From contig NC_010334.1 of the NCBI RefSeq assembly GCF_000019185.1, positions 62,001 to 126,000 on the forward strand: DNA of 64,000 bases, given 5' to 3'. Below are positions 51,653 to 59,854 of the stretch, piece after piece. Made by a program: the position numbers and the translations under genes. This DNA is from Shewanella halifaxensis HAW-EB4 (lineage in GTDB: Bacteria > Pseudomonadota > Gammaproteobacteria > Enterobacterales > Shewanellaceae). Every line of letters starts with the position of its first letter. The stretch's first letter is position 1. Below the pieces are notes generated by a model, which was not told the DNA's origin, did not search any database, and worked only from the letters and a program-made list of their open reading frames with translations.

Positions 51653-53332
51653 GTGAGCAATAGTGAAACACAGGTTGGACTCAAAGAGATTCGACAGAAG
51701 GTCCTTGCTGGGACTCAGGTGATTCAAAACCTGATCCCACCGACCGTTAGCTACACCACCGAGGGTAACGTTCTCGTTATCGGGCCAGAAGACTTGGCAC
51801 GTTTAGCGGCTGATAAGTTATCTAGCATGGGGCAGTGTGCCATTTTAGCCAATGAGCCTATCACTAGCCAAGACGAAGCCCACTTGGAAAAAGTAATGAC
51901 TGCCGCAGAAAATGTGGAAAGTTATTATAACAAGCTTATTGAAATCAAAGGTTTCTTAGGCCAATTTCAAGTTAAGGTAGAGCATGGCGATGGCAGTGCT
52001 GAATTAAGTACAGTTGCGATTCGCAAAGCCCATTTCGACTTGATCCTCGACCTTAGCGTGAGCCCTTGCATCAACCTTGAAATGCTACCACCTGGCTATT
52101 TCTACGTGGGGCAAGATCAAGCTAAGTTGGATGAAGCGCTTGAGCAGCTTCCATCTCTCGTTGGTCAGTTCGATAAGCCACGCTATGTCAAAGTGAACAG
52201 CGATATCTGTGCCCATTACCGTAGCGGTAATGAAGGTTGCACCCGCTGTTTGAACTTCTGTCCTGCCGATGCAATTGCGAGTATAGAGAAGAAGATCGAA
52301 ATCGACCCTTACCTATGTCACGGTGCGGGTAGTTGTACTAATGCATGCCCAACTGGCGCGATTAGTTATGACCTGCCGACTCCGCAGGCCATGCATACCT
52401 ATCTGCAAAAGCTAGTCACTAGCTTCCGCTCTCAGGCGCAAATTGCCCCAGTGATCCTTTTCCATGATATGGGTAAAGGTGCAGAGCTAGTAACTGACGC
52501 GTTAGCAGGTGAAATCATTCCTATTGAGATGGAAGAGATTACCGTTGCGAGTATGGACCACTGGATGTCAGCATTGGCATGGGGCGCTCGTCAGGTGTTA
52601 ATCCTGCAAACTGATGCTACGGCGCCAACACTAACCCAGATGCTGCATGGTGAACTGTCCTTAGCCAACGATATTCTTGATGAGATGGGTCAGCCACAGC
52701 GGATCAGTTTGATCACTGAAGCGCATCTAACAGAAGTGGGTGCCAAAGCTCTTTCTGAGCTACTTATCACTAGCGCTAGCTGGCCAGTCATTGTTCCTGC
52801 AGAATTTGTGGCAACGACTAAACGCGAAACAATTTACAACGCTATCGATCACCTCAATGAGCAAGCGGCATCAGTTGATAGCTGTTTTTCTCAAAGCAAT
52901 ATTCCATATGGCCAAGTAAGTGTTAATACCGAGAACTGTACCTTGTGTATGTCTTGTGTATCGACTTGTCCAACGATGGCATTGACCGATGGCGGCGATC
53001 TACCAGCACTGCATTTTGTTGAGCAAGACTGTGTGCAGTGTGGCCTATGTGAGACAGCTTGCCCTGAGAAGGTCATCAGCTTAACACCCCAGGTCAACCT
53101 TGATAAAGCGGCACGTCAGACGCGTCAAACCTTGCATGAAGAAGCTCCGTTCGAATGTATTACTTGCGGCACGCCGTTCGCGACTCAATCCATGGTGAAG
53201 CGGATGTTAGATGTGGTGGGAACCCACAGTGCCTTCAGTGCCAACACCGACCGCTTAAAAATGTGTGGTGACTGTCGAGTAAAAGACATGTTTGAAGACA
53301 TTCTTCAAGATCCTGAAAAGCAACTGCGATAA
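51653..53332 (+). CDS. Multi-cluster [4Fe-4S] ferredoxin-like protein of the fdh locus
   Basis: 559 residues; GTG start preceded by AGGAACG. Four ferredoxin-type cluster sites are visible: CAHYRSGNEGCTRCLNFCPAD, CHGAGSCTNACPTG (about residues 187-240), CTLCMSCVSTCPT and CVQCGLCETACPEK (about 430-480), with a further CITCGTP...MCGDC site at the end. The intervening sequence (about 250-420) is not recognised. It probably passes electrons in or around the formate dehydrogenase complex or during maturation. It lies 150 nt downstream of the DUF3306 gene and 10 nt upstream of the chaperone gene. Confidence 0.83.
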   Translation: MSNSETQVGLKEIRQKVLAGTQVIQNLIPPTVSYTTEGNVLVIGPEDLARLAADKLSSMGQCAILANEPITSQDEAHLEKVMTAAENVESYYNKLIEIKGFLGQFQVKVEHGDGSAELSTVAIRKAHFDLILDLSVSPCINLEMLPPGYFYVGQDQAKLDEALEQLPSLVGQFDKPRYVKVNSDICAHYRSGNEGCTRCLNFCPADAIASIEKKIEIDPYLCHGAGSCTNACPTGAISYDLPTPQAMHTYLQKLVTSFRSQAQIAPVILFHDMGKGAELVTDALAGEIIPIEMEEITVASMDHWMSALAWGARQVLILQTDATAPTLTQMLHGELSLANDILDEMGQPQRISLITEAHLTEVGAKALSELLITSASWPVIVPAEFVATTKRETIYNAIDHLNEQAASVDSCFSQSNIPYGQVSVNTENCTLCMSCVSTCPTMALTDGGDLPALHFVEQDCVQCGLCETACPEKVISLTPQVNLDKAARQTRQTLHEEAPFECITCGTPFATQSMVKRMLDVVGTHSAFSANTDRLKMCGDCRVKDMFEDILQDPEKQLR

Positions 53333-53342
53333 GAGTTTAACC

Positions 53343-54017
53343 ATGACCGAATTTGTAAGAGAAGTTTCAGAAAACGATCAGTTAAGAGCCGATATTTATC
53401 AGTTGCTAGCTGCATTATTACGTCGTCAACCAAGCCATGAGCTACTTGAGTTCTTATCTGGCTTAGAGATCGATGCCGATGATGACAGCGACATGACTAA
53501 AGCTTGGGTGGGTCTAAAGTTGGCCGCTCAGCAATTTAGTGATGAACAGCTTGAAGATGAGTATTTCAACGTATTCCTAGGCGTGGGCTGTGGTGAAATT
53601 CTACCCTACGGCAGTTGGTTCATGACTGGTTCATTGATGGACAAGCCATTGGCGCTGTTACGCAATGACTTAATGCAGCTTGGCTTTGAGCGTGAAGAAG
53701 ACGTTAAAGAGCCAGAAGATCACGTTGCTGCACTGTGTGAAGTCATGGGCACCTTGATCTTGGAAGCTCCAAGTTATCGTCAACTTGCTTTCTATCAGCG
53801 CCACATGGGCAGTTGGATTGAGCGTTTCTGCGATAACTTAGCTAAAGCGCCAAGCGCGGCATTTTATGCAACGGTTGCGCAGTTGGCTAAGGCGTTTTTC
53901 GTTATCGAAGCCAATGAGTTTGAACAATTAAGCTTAGACATTCCTGTTAACTGCCCAGGCAGTGAAGCAGAAGCGTCTGAAAAAATTGAGCCATCTACCA
54001 ATGAGTTAGCGTCTTAA
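53343..54017 (+). CDS. fdhT: TorD-family chaperone for formate dehydrogenase (FdhT-type)
   Basis: 224 residues from the ATG at 53343, 10 nt after the preceding stop. All-helical TorD/DmsD-like protein with the typical centre PYGSWFMTGSLMDKPLALLRNDLMQLGFER (about 95-125) and EDHVAALCEVMGTLI. Such chaperones bind the Tat signal of a molybdoenzyme and hold it for cofactor insertion. Here it directly precedes two FdhA genes with Tat signals, as in the S. oneidensis fdhT locus. Symbol assigned by context. Confidence 0.85.
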   Translation: MTEFVREVSENDQLRADIYQLLAALLRRQPSHELLEFLSGLEIDADDDSDMTKAWVGLKLAAQQFSDEQLEDEYFNVFLGVGCGEILPYGSWFMTGSLMDKPLALLRNDLMQLGFEREEDVKEPEDHVAALCEVMGTLILEAPSYRQLAFYQRHMGSWIERFCDNLAKAPSAAFYATVAQLAKAFFVIEANEFEQLSLDIPVNCPGSEAEASEKIEPSTNELAS

Positions 54018-54045
54018 TCGCTAACGGTAGAGGTTTGGATTTATG

Positions 54046-54085
54046 TCAGCTCAGCGTTTGTTGTTAATCGATAGGCCTGAGCTGA
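54046..54085 (+). promoter_or_regulatory. Hairpin between fdhT and fdhX1
   Basis: 9-bp stem TCAGCTCAG / CTGAGCTGA around a 22-nt loop; no T run follows. It may end or process the accessory operon transcript before fdhX1. Confidence 0.45.
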
Positions 54086-54191
54086 GATAGACAAAAAATG
54101 GGATTCTTCTCAACAAGAGCCCAACAATAACTGGATAAATAGTTTAGCAATAAATCCTTTATCTTAATTTCAGTAAATCTAAGGAGACACT

Positions 54192-54389
54192 ATGAAGAAG
54201 CAAGCTTCCGACATGGGCCGTCGTCAACTGCTAAAAGCATTGGCTATCGGCGGTGCGGCTGGCGCAGTTGCAACTGCAAGTGGACAAGCTCTTGCCGCAC
54301 AACCTGACGCCGCACCTATCGCGAAAAAAGGCAGCGGTTATCAAGAGTCTGACCATGTTCGTAGTTACTACGACACATTGCGCAGTTAA
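54192..54389 (+). CDS. Formate dehydrogenase region TAT-signal protein (FdhX1)
   Basis: 65 residues; AAGGAGA before the ATG. Nearly the whole protein is a twin-arginine signal (MGRRQLLKAL, then a hydrophobic Gly/Ala stretch ending ALA), followed by a conserved tail GYQESDHVRSYYDTLR. It matches the small proteins called "formate dehydrogenase region TAT target" in proteobacteria. Its mature part (about 30 residues) is kept in the second copy (residues near 50-65), which implies a real role, perhaps co-translocation with FdhA. 19 nt before fdhA1. Confidence 0.85.
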   Translation: MKKQASDMGRRQLLKALAIGGAAGAVATASGQALAAQPDAAPIAKKGSGYQESDHVRSYYDTLRS

Positions 54390-54408
54390 TAATTAAAAGG
54401 AGAGTGTG

Positions 54409-57258
54409 ATGCGATTAAACCGCAAAACAGACCAAGCTGTCACAAGCGATAAGGCAGCGTTAGGTCTAAACCGTCGCCAATTCCTCAAGTCCGCGAGCCT
54501 CGCGACAGGTGGTATTGCAGCGGCATCAATGCTTGGCGCAGGTATGATGCGCAAAGCAGAAGCTAAAGATATTCCCCACGACGTCCCCACCGAAACTAAA
54601 CGTACTATCTGTTCTCACTGCTCTGTAGGCTGTGGTGTTTATGCCGGAGTTCAAAACGGCGTATGGACAACTCAGGAACCTGCATTCGATCACCCATTTA
54701 ATGCGGGTGGACACTGTGCAAAAGGTGCAGCGCTGCGTGAGCATGGTCATGGTGAAAAGCGTCTTAAGTATCCAATGAAGCTAGAAGGCGGTAAGTGGAA
54801 GCGTCTTTCATGGGATCAAGCGATTGAAGAAGTTGGCCAACAAGCACTAGATATTCGTAAGGAATCGGGTCCTGACTCTGTATTCTTCATGGGTAGTGCA
54901 AAGTTCTCAAACGAACAAGCTTATATGTACCGCAAATTTGCGGCAATGTGGGGCACTAACAATGTCGACCACTCTGCACGTATTTGTCACTCTACCACTG
55001 TAGCCGGTGTTGCAAACACTTGGGGCTATGGTGCGCAAACCAACTCTTTCAACGATATTCGCAATGCAAAGGCGATGATGTTCATCGGCTCAAACCCTTG
55101 TGAAGCTCACCCTGTTGCGATGCAACATATTTTGATCGGTAAAGAGCGCGGCGCAAAAATTATTGTTGTCGACCCTCGTTTCACCCGAACTGCAGCTAAG
55201 TCTGATGAGTTCGTGCATATTCGTCCTGGTACGGATATTCCTTTCATTTATGGTTTGTTATGGCACATCTTCGAAAACGGTTGGGAAGATCAAACCTTTA
55301 TCGACCAACGTGTATACGGTATGGAACGTATTCGCGAAGAAGTGAAGAAGTATCATCCTGCTGAAGTTGCAAATATTGTTGGCGCAACCGAAGAGCAGAT
55401 GCGTCGCGTTGCTAAGTTACTTGCTGAAACTAAGCCAGGCACTATCGTTTGGTGTATGGGTGGTACTCAACACCACGTAGGTAATGCTAACACACGTGCA
55501 TACTGTATCCTGCAGCTAGCCCTAGGTAACATGGGTGTATCTGGTGGCGGTACTAACATCTTCCGTGGTCACGATAACGTACAGGGTGCAACAGACTTTG
55601 GTCTATTGTTCGATACTCTGCCTGGTTATTATGGTCTTAAGACGGGTTCTTGGAAGCACTGGTGTAACGTTTGGGACTTGGATTACGAGTGGGTTAAAGG
55701 CCGCTTCGACCAAGAACCGCGTCTAGGCCAAGATCCAATGACTTCAACGGGTATTCCGTGTTCTCGTTGGCACGATGGTGTACTCGAAGACAAGTCTAAG
55801 ATTGCTCAGAAAGATAACATCCATATGGCTTTCTTCTGGGGTCAGTCAGTTAACACCGAAACTCGTGGTCGTGAAGTGCGTGAAGCATTGAACAAGATGA
55901 AAACTGTTGTGGTTGTGGATCCATTCCCAACAATGGCGGGTGTCATGCACGAGCGTACCGATGGCGTTTACCTGTTACCTGCGTGTACTCAGTTTGAAAC
56001 CTATGGTTCAGTATCAGCATCTAACCGTTCACTACAGTGGCGTACCAAGGTTATCGAACCGCTATTTGAGTCTAAGCCTGATCATGTGATCATGTACAAG
56101 CTAGCCAAGAAGTGGGGCATCGATAAAGAGTTCTTCAAGAATATTAAGATCAATGGCGAAGAGCCGTTGATTGAAGATATGACTCGCGAATTTAACCGCG
56201 GCATGTGGACTATTGGTTATACCGGTCAGAGCCCTGAGCGTTTGAAGATGCACCAAGAAAACTGGGGCACTTTCGATATCAAATCACTTGAAGCGCCAGG
56301 TGGTCCAGCTAAAGGCGAGACTTATGGTCTACCTTGGCCATGTTGGGGTACGCCTGAGTTTAAGCACCCAGGTACCCAGATCCTGTATCGTACCGGCCGT
56401 GAAGTGATGAATGGTGGCGGTAACTTCCGCGCCCGTTATGGTGTTGAACATGACGGCGTTAACATCTTAGCTGAAGGCTCTTACTCTAAGGGCAGTGAAA
56501 TCAAAGATGGTTACCCTGAGTTTACTGACAAGATGCTGAAGCAGCTTGGTTGGTGGGATGACTTAACTGCTGAAGAGAAAGTTGCGGCTGAAGGTAAGAA
56601 CTGGAAGACAGATATTTCTGGTGGTATTCAGCGAGTAGCGATTAAGCATGGCTGTATACCATACGGTAATGCGAAAGCACGTTGTATCGTCTGGAACTTC
56701 CCTGATGATATTCCATTGCACCGTGAGCCACTATATACGCCTCGTCGTGATTTGGTTGCTAAATACCCAACTTACGAAGATCGTATGGTTGCTCGTCTAC
56801 CTACCCTGTATAAGACTATTCAGGAGAAGGACTTCGCTAAAGATTTCCCACTCATTATTACGACGGGCCGTTTGGTCGAGTATGAAGGTGGTGGTGAAGA
56901 AACGCGTTCAAACCCATGGCTTGCTGAACTACAGCAAGAGATGTTTATCGAGATCAACCCTGCTGATGCGGCGGATCGCGGTATTCGTGATGGTGATAAC
57001 GTGTTCGTTCATAGTCCTGAAGGTGCAAAAATCACCGTTAAGGCCATGGTCATTCCACGAGTTGTACCGGGCGAATGTTTCATGCCATATCACTTCGCGG
57101 GTGTATTTGAAGGCGAGAGCCTAGCAAAGAACTACCCCGAAGGCACGGTTCCTTATGTTATTGGCGAAGCTGCTAATACCGTAATGACTTATGGTTATGA
57201 TGTTGTGACACAGATGCAAGAGACGAAAGCGAGCTTGTGTCAGGTCAGCAAAGCCTAA
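54409..57258 (+). CDS. fdhA1: Formate dehydrogenase catalytic subunit FdhA1
   Basis: 949 residues from the ATG at 54409 (AAAGGAG upstream). Twin-arginine signal NRRQFLK at 21-27, [4Fe-4S] ligands Cys68, Cys71, Cys75 and Cys103, then the bis-MGD domains; Cys193-His194 in HSARICHS is the Mo/W-ligand position, so this is a Cys and not a Sec enzyme. Oxidises formate to CO2 in the periplasm, passing electrons to FdhB and FdhC. The codon for Cys193 is TGT. Paralog of FdhA2 (about 80% similar by eye). The upstream TorD-like chaperone would service its signal. Confidence 0.95.
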   Translation: MRLNRKTDQAVTSDKAALGLNRRQFLKSASLATGGIAAASMLGAGMMRKAEAKDIPHDVPTETKRTICSHCSVGCGVYAGVQNGVWTTQEPAFDHPFNAGGHCAKGAALREHGHGEKRLKYPMKLEGGKWKRLSWDQAIEEVGQQALDIRKESGPDSVFFMGSAKFSNEQAYMYRKFAAMWGTNNVDHSARICHSTTVAGVANTWGYGAQTNSFNDIRNAKAMMFIGSNPCEAHPVAMQHILIGKERGAKIIVVDPRFTRTAAKSDEFVHIRPGTDIPFIYGLLWHIFENGWEDQTFIDQRVYGMERIREEVKKYHPAEVANIVGATEEQMRRVAKLLAETKPGTIVWCMGGTQHHVGNANTRAYCILQLALGNMGVSGGGTNIFRGHDNVQGATDFGLLFDTLPGYYGLKTGSWKHWCNVWDLDYEWVKGRFDQEPRLGQDPMTSTGIPCSRWHDGVLEDKSKIAQKDNIHMAFFWGQSVNTETRGREVREALNKMKTVVVVDPFPTMAGVMHERTDGVYLLPACTQFETYGSVSASNRSLQWRTKVIEPLFESKPDHVIMYKLAKKWGIDKEFFKNIKINGEEPLIEDMTREFNRGMWTIGYTGQSPERLKMHQENWGTFDIKSLEAPGGPAKGETYGLPWPCWGTPEFKHPGTQILYRTGREVMNGGGNFRARYGVEHDGVNILAEGSYSKGSEIKDGYPEFTDKMLKQLGWWDDLTAEEKVAAEGKNWKTDISGGIQRVAIKHGCIPYGNAKARCIVWNFPDDIPLHREPLYTPRRDLVAKYPTYEDRMVARLPTLYKTIQEKDFAKDFPLIITTGRLVEYEGGGEETRSNPWLAELQQEMFIEINPADAADRGIRDGDNVFVHSPEGAKITVKAMVIPRVVPGECFMPYHFAGVFEGESLAKNYPEGTVPYVIGEAANTVMTYGYDVVTQMQETKASLCQVSKA

Positions 57259-57284
57259 TTAACTTGATGAGGAGATAAGCCATT

Positions 57285-57872
57285 ATGGCAAACATGAAAT
57301 TTTTATGTGATACCAAACGCTGCATCGAGTGTAACGGTTGCGTCACAGCATGTAAAAACGCCAATTCTTCAGCTATTGGTTGGGGAATTCAACGTCGTCG
57401 CGTGGTTACGCTAAATGACGGTGAGCCGGGTGAAGCATCCATTTCAGTGGCATGTATGCACTGTACCGATGCACCTTGTATGGCAGTTTGTCCTGCAGAT
57501 TGTTTTTATCGTACTGATGAAGGCATCGTCTTACATAACAAAGAGACCTGTATTGGTTGTGGTTACTGTTTATATGCATGTCCTTTTGGAGCACCTCAGT
57601 TCCCTCAGAAAAATGCATTTGGTAGTCGCGGTAAGATGGACAAATGTACTTTCTGTGCTGGCGGTCCTGCGCCTGATTTCTCGGAAGAGGAACGTAAGTT
57701 ATACGGTGCAAACCGTATTGCTGAAGGCAAGCTGCCTTTGTGTGCAGAATTTTGTTCGACTAAGTCGCTATTAGCGGGAGATGCGTTAGTTATTTCTAAT
57801 ATTTTCCGTGAACGTTCTGCCGCACGCGGCGCACCAGAAGCGCTTTGGGGTTATAAACCAACAACTGGCTAG
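57285..57872 (+). CDS. fdhB1: Formate dehydrogenase iron-sulfur subunit FdhB1
   Basis: 195 residues. Four [4Fe-4S] sites can be assigned from the cysteine clusters CDTKRCIECNGCVTACKN, CMHCTDAPCMAVCPADC, CIGCGYCLYACPFG and CTFCAGG...CAEFC. Transfers electrons from FdhA to the cytochrome b subunit. It has no signal peptide, so it is presumably exported with FdhA by the Tat hitchhiker route. The tail after residue 180 (SAARGAPEALWGYKPTTG) is a little longer than in the second copy. Confidence 0.95.
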   Translation: MANMKFLCDTKRCIECNGCVTACKNANSSAIGWGIQRRRVVTLNDGEPGEASISVACMHCTDAPCMAVCPADCFYRTDEGIVLHNKETCIGCGYCLYACPFGAPQFPQKNAFGSRGKMDKCTFCAGGPAPDFSEEERKLYGANRIAEGKLPLCAEFCSTKSLLAGDALVISNIFRERSAARGAPEALWGYKPTTG

Positions 57873-57925
57873 TCTGGCTGAATAGGACTGCAGGCCTTGG
57901 CTTGCGGTCCAATGAAGGAGTGAAT

Positions 57926-58933
57926 ATGTTTATGAAATCACTGCGCAGCCTATTTGCACTGCTAGTAATTCCATTGGTGCTTTCAATGGGGTTGGGGCTT
58001 AGCGCTTCAGTAATGGCTGCGGATGGTCAAACTAATCAGCAACAAGTTGCTACCAATGACGTCGATCTTTGGCGTGCCGTTAAGTCGGGCGAGTCGGGTT
58101 ATACCACGGCAAACAATGTTGAGGCTGGTGTGCTAATCAATGTCGTGGGTAACGAAGGCAAGGATATCCGCAATGAGTATTTAATTCCCGTGATGGGGAT
58201 TACTGTTGTCGCTGTTTTTGCTGCATTTCTATTTTTCTATTTAGTGAATGGCCCTTCGAAATTGAGCAAGGGCTTTTCAGGAAAAATGGTCTTGCGTTGG
58301 TCAAAAGCTGATCTATGGATCCACTGGGTGTTGGCGACCTCTTGTTTGGCGCTGATCTTCACCGGTCTTAATATCATGCTAGGCAAGTACATATTGCAAC
58401 CCTACATAGGTGAAGGTCTATGGGCTGGGCTGATTTATGGTAGCAAGACAATACATGATTGGGTTGGACCGGTATTTATCGTGTCTTGGATCCTGTGTGT
58501 TGTTAAGTGGATGCCGCTGCAAACCTTCAAGATGTATGACTTAAAATGGTTCTTAGTGGTTGGTGGTTACATCAACTTCGGCCCATTCAAAGGCAAGCAT
58601 CCTGATAGTGGATTTGCTAACGCCGGTGAGAAAATGTGGTTCTGGACATTAACTATTTTCGGTTTATTTATTGCCGCATCTGGGTTAATGCTTGTATTGC
58701 CAGGTTTAGATCTACCACGTGAAGCTTCGATGGCTGCACTGTTAATCCATGCTATAAGCGCGATTATTATTATCGCATTTACTATCGTCCATGTTTGGAT
58801 GGCAACGGTATTAAGTGAAGGTGGTATGGAGTGTATGGTATCGGGTTATTGCGATGAGAACTGGGCAGTCCAGCATCACAATCTTTGGTACGATGAATTG
58901 AAAGATAGCAATAGTATCGCTTACAAAGACTAA
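57926..58933 (+). CDS. fdhC1: Formate dehydrogenase cytochrome b subunit FdhC1
   Basis: 335 residues from the ATG at 57926 (GAAGGAG upstream). A signal peptide (about 1-32) precedes a soluble segment of about 60 residues, then a membrane helix (about 90-110) and four helices of the FdnI/NrfD-like cytochrome b type: LRWSKADLWIHWVLATSC and IHDWVGP carry likely haem histidines, as does LLIHAISAIIIIAFTIVHVWM. Anchors the complex and passes electrons to quinone. Final gene of the first fdh operon; terminator follows. Confidence 0.92.
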   Translation: MFMKSLRSLFALLVIPLVLSMGLGLSASVMAADGQTNQQQVATNDVDLWRAVKSGESGYTTANNVEAGVLINVVGNEGKDIRNEYLIPVMGITVVAVFAAFLFFYLVNGPSKLSKGFSGKMVLRWSKADLWIHWVLATSCLALIFTGLNIMLGKYILQPYIGEGLWAGLIYGSKTIHDWVGPVFIVSWILCVVKWMPLQTFKMYDLKWFLVVGGYINFGPFKGKHPDSGFANAGEKMWFWTLTIFGLFIAASGLMLVLPGLDLPREASMAALLIHAISAIIIIAFTIVHVWMATVLSEGGMECMVSGYCDENWAVQHHNLWYDELKDSNSIAYKD

Positions 58934-58954
58934 CGCTAGTTTCATTATCAGCAT

Positions 58955-58987
58955 AAAAAATGCCTCGACTCAGTCGGGGCATTTTTA
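58955..58987 (+). terminator. Terminator of the first fdh operon
   Basis: AAAAAATGCC...GGCATTTTTA hairpin (inner stem CGACT/AGTCG with one mismatch), 22 nt past the fdhC1 stop. Confidence 0.85.
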
Positions 58988-59638
58988 TTTTTGTAGGTTT
59001 TCAATTGCTGCTTTTCCCTCAATTACTCATTCTACATAAGGGATCGCTTAAGCTGTTATGTACAATGCTTTTCCCTTAAGCCACTGATTATCAGTTTGCT
59101 ACATTAGGCTGACCTCTATTAGAAAGTGGATCTTCGAATAACGTCCTTCTTATATTGTTGTTTTTTGGTAGCAAATCTGTGTTACAGGTTTCGTTGCTAA
59201 TAGAGGGTGGTGATAAGTCCAGGCGTTATTCTGTATAAAAAACATACTTAAATGGCTTTAGATGTTAATAATTAGCATTTATATAAGTTTTCCCTTTAAT
59301 ATTTTGTATTTGTTAAATTTTTATTAAATGAAATCGCCTGCTTATTGGTGGTGTTTTGCTTTTTAATACCGTTTTCGTGTCTATAAACATGCGCCACTTA
59401 ACATTTCTACCCGGTAGTGACTCAAAGTCGAAATTTAACCTAATTTAGATCAATATTTTCTAAGCTAAAATTCTTTATATTAGCCCTGCAATTTTTTTGG
59501 ATACCTCTAATAAGTAAACAATTTTAACATTGTTGGTCGCTGGTTTAACAACTGCGTGTTTCGCATTGTGAGCACTAGCATTATTAGATTTATCTTAAGT
59601 TTTTATAACCAGAGTATTCCTTTCTACCAGGAGTAAAA
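58988..59638. other. Promoter region of the second fdh operon
   Basis: About 650 bp, strongly AT-rich, no gene. CTAATTTAGATCAA at 59450-59463 resembles an FNR/EtrA site (eight of ten consensus bases), 176 nt before fdhX2. No sigma54 -24/-12 with correct spacing was found. Poly-T and TATT stretches upstream of 59540 could be sigma70 elements, but I cannot pick one with confidence. Confidence 0.5.
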
Positions 59639-59836
59639 ATGAACAAGCAACAGCCTGATCTGAACCGCAGATCTTTGCTGAAAGCACTGACAATTGGTGG
59701 CACTGCAAGTGTCGCTATTGCCGCCACTGGCGTAAGTGTTGCTCAAGCAAGTGAAAGTAAAGTCAGCACCACCAATGACAATGGCTATCATGAAACTGCC
59801 CATATCCGCAGTTATTACAATAGTCTACGCGGCTAG
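59639..59836 (+). CDS. Formate dehydrogenase region TAT-signal protein (FdhX2)
   Basis: 65 residues; CCAGGAG before the ATG. Twin-arginine signal NRRSLLKAL followed by a hydrophobic stretch ending AQA, and a tail GYHETAHIRSYYNSLRG matching the FdhX1 tail residue for residue in most places. 18 nt upstream of fdhA2. Second member of the small Tat-protein pair. Confidence 0.85.
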   Translation: MNKQQPDLNRRSLLKALTIGGTASVAIAATGVSVAQASESKVSTTNDNGYHETAHIRSYYNSLRG

Positions 59837-59854
59837 TTTAGGAGAATTTAAGCG

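Noticed and set aside
54985..54987. Selenocysteine in FdhA
   Set aside because: The codon at the Mo/W ligand is TGT (Cys) in both fdhA genes; no in-frame TGA.
56648..57124. 158-codon frame inside fdhA1
   Set aside because: Shadow in another frame of a well-supported gene; no independent start signal.
59337..59362. Sigma54 promoter before the second fdh operon (TTGGTGGTGTTTTGC)
   Set aside because: The GG to GC spacing is nine, not ten, and the rest of the -24 box does not match.
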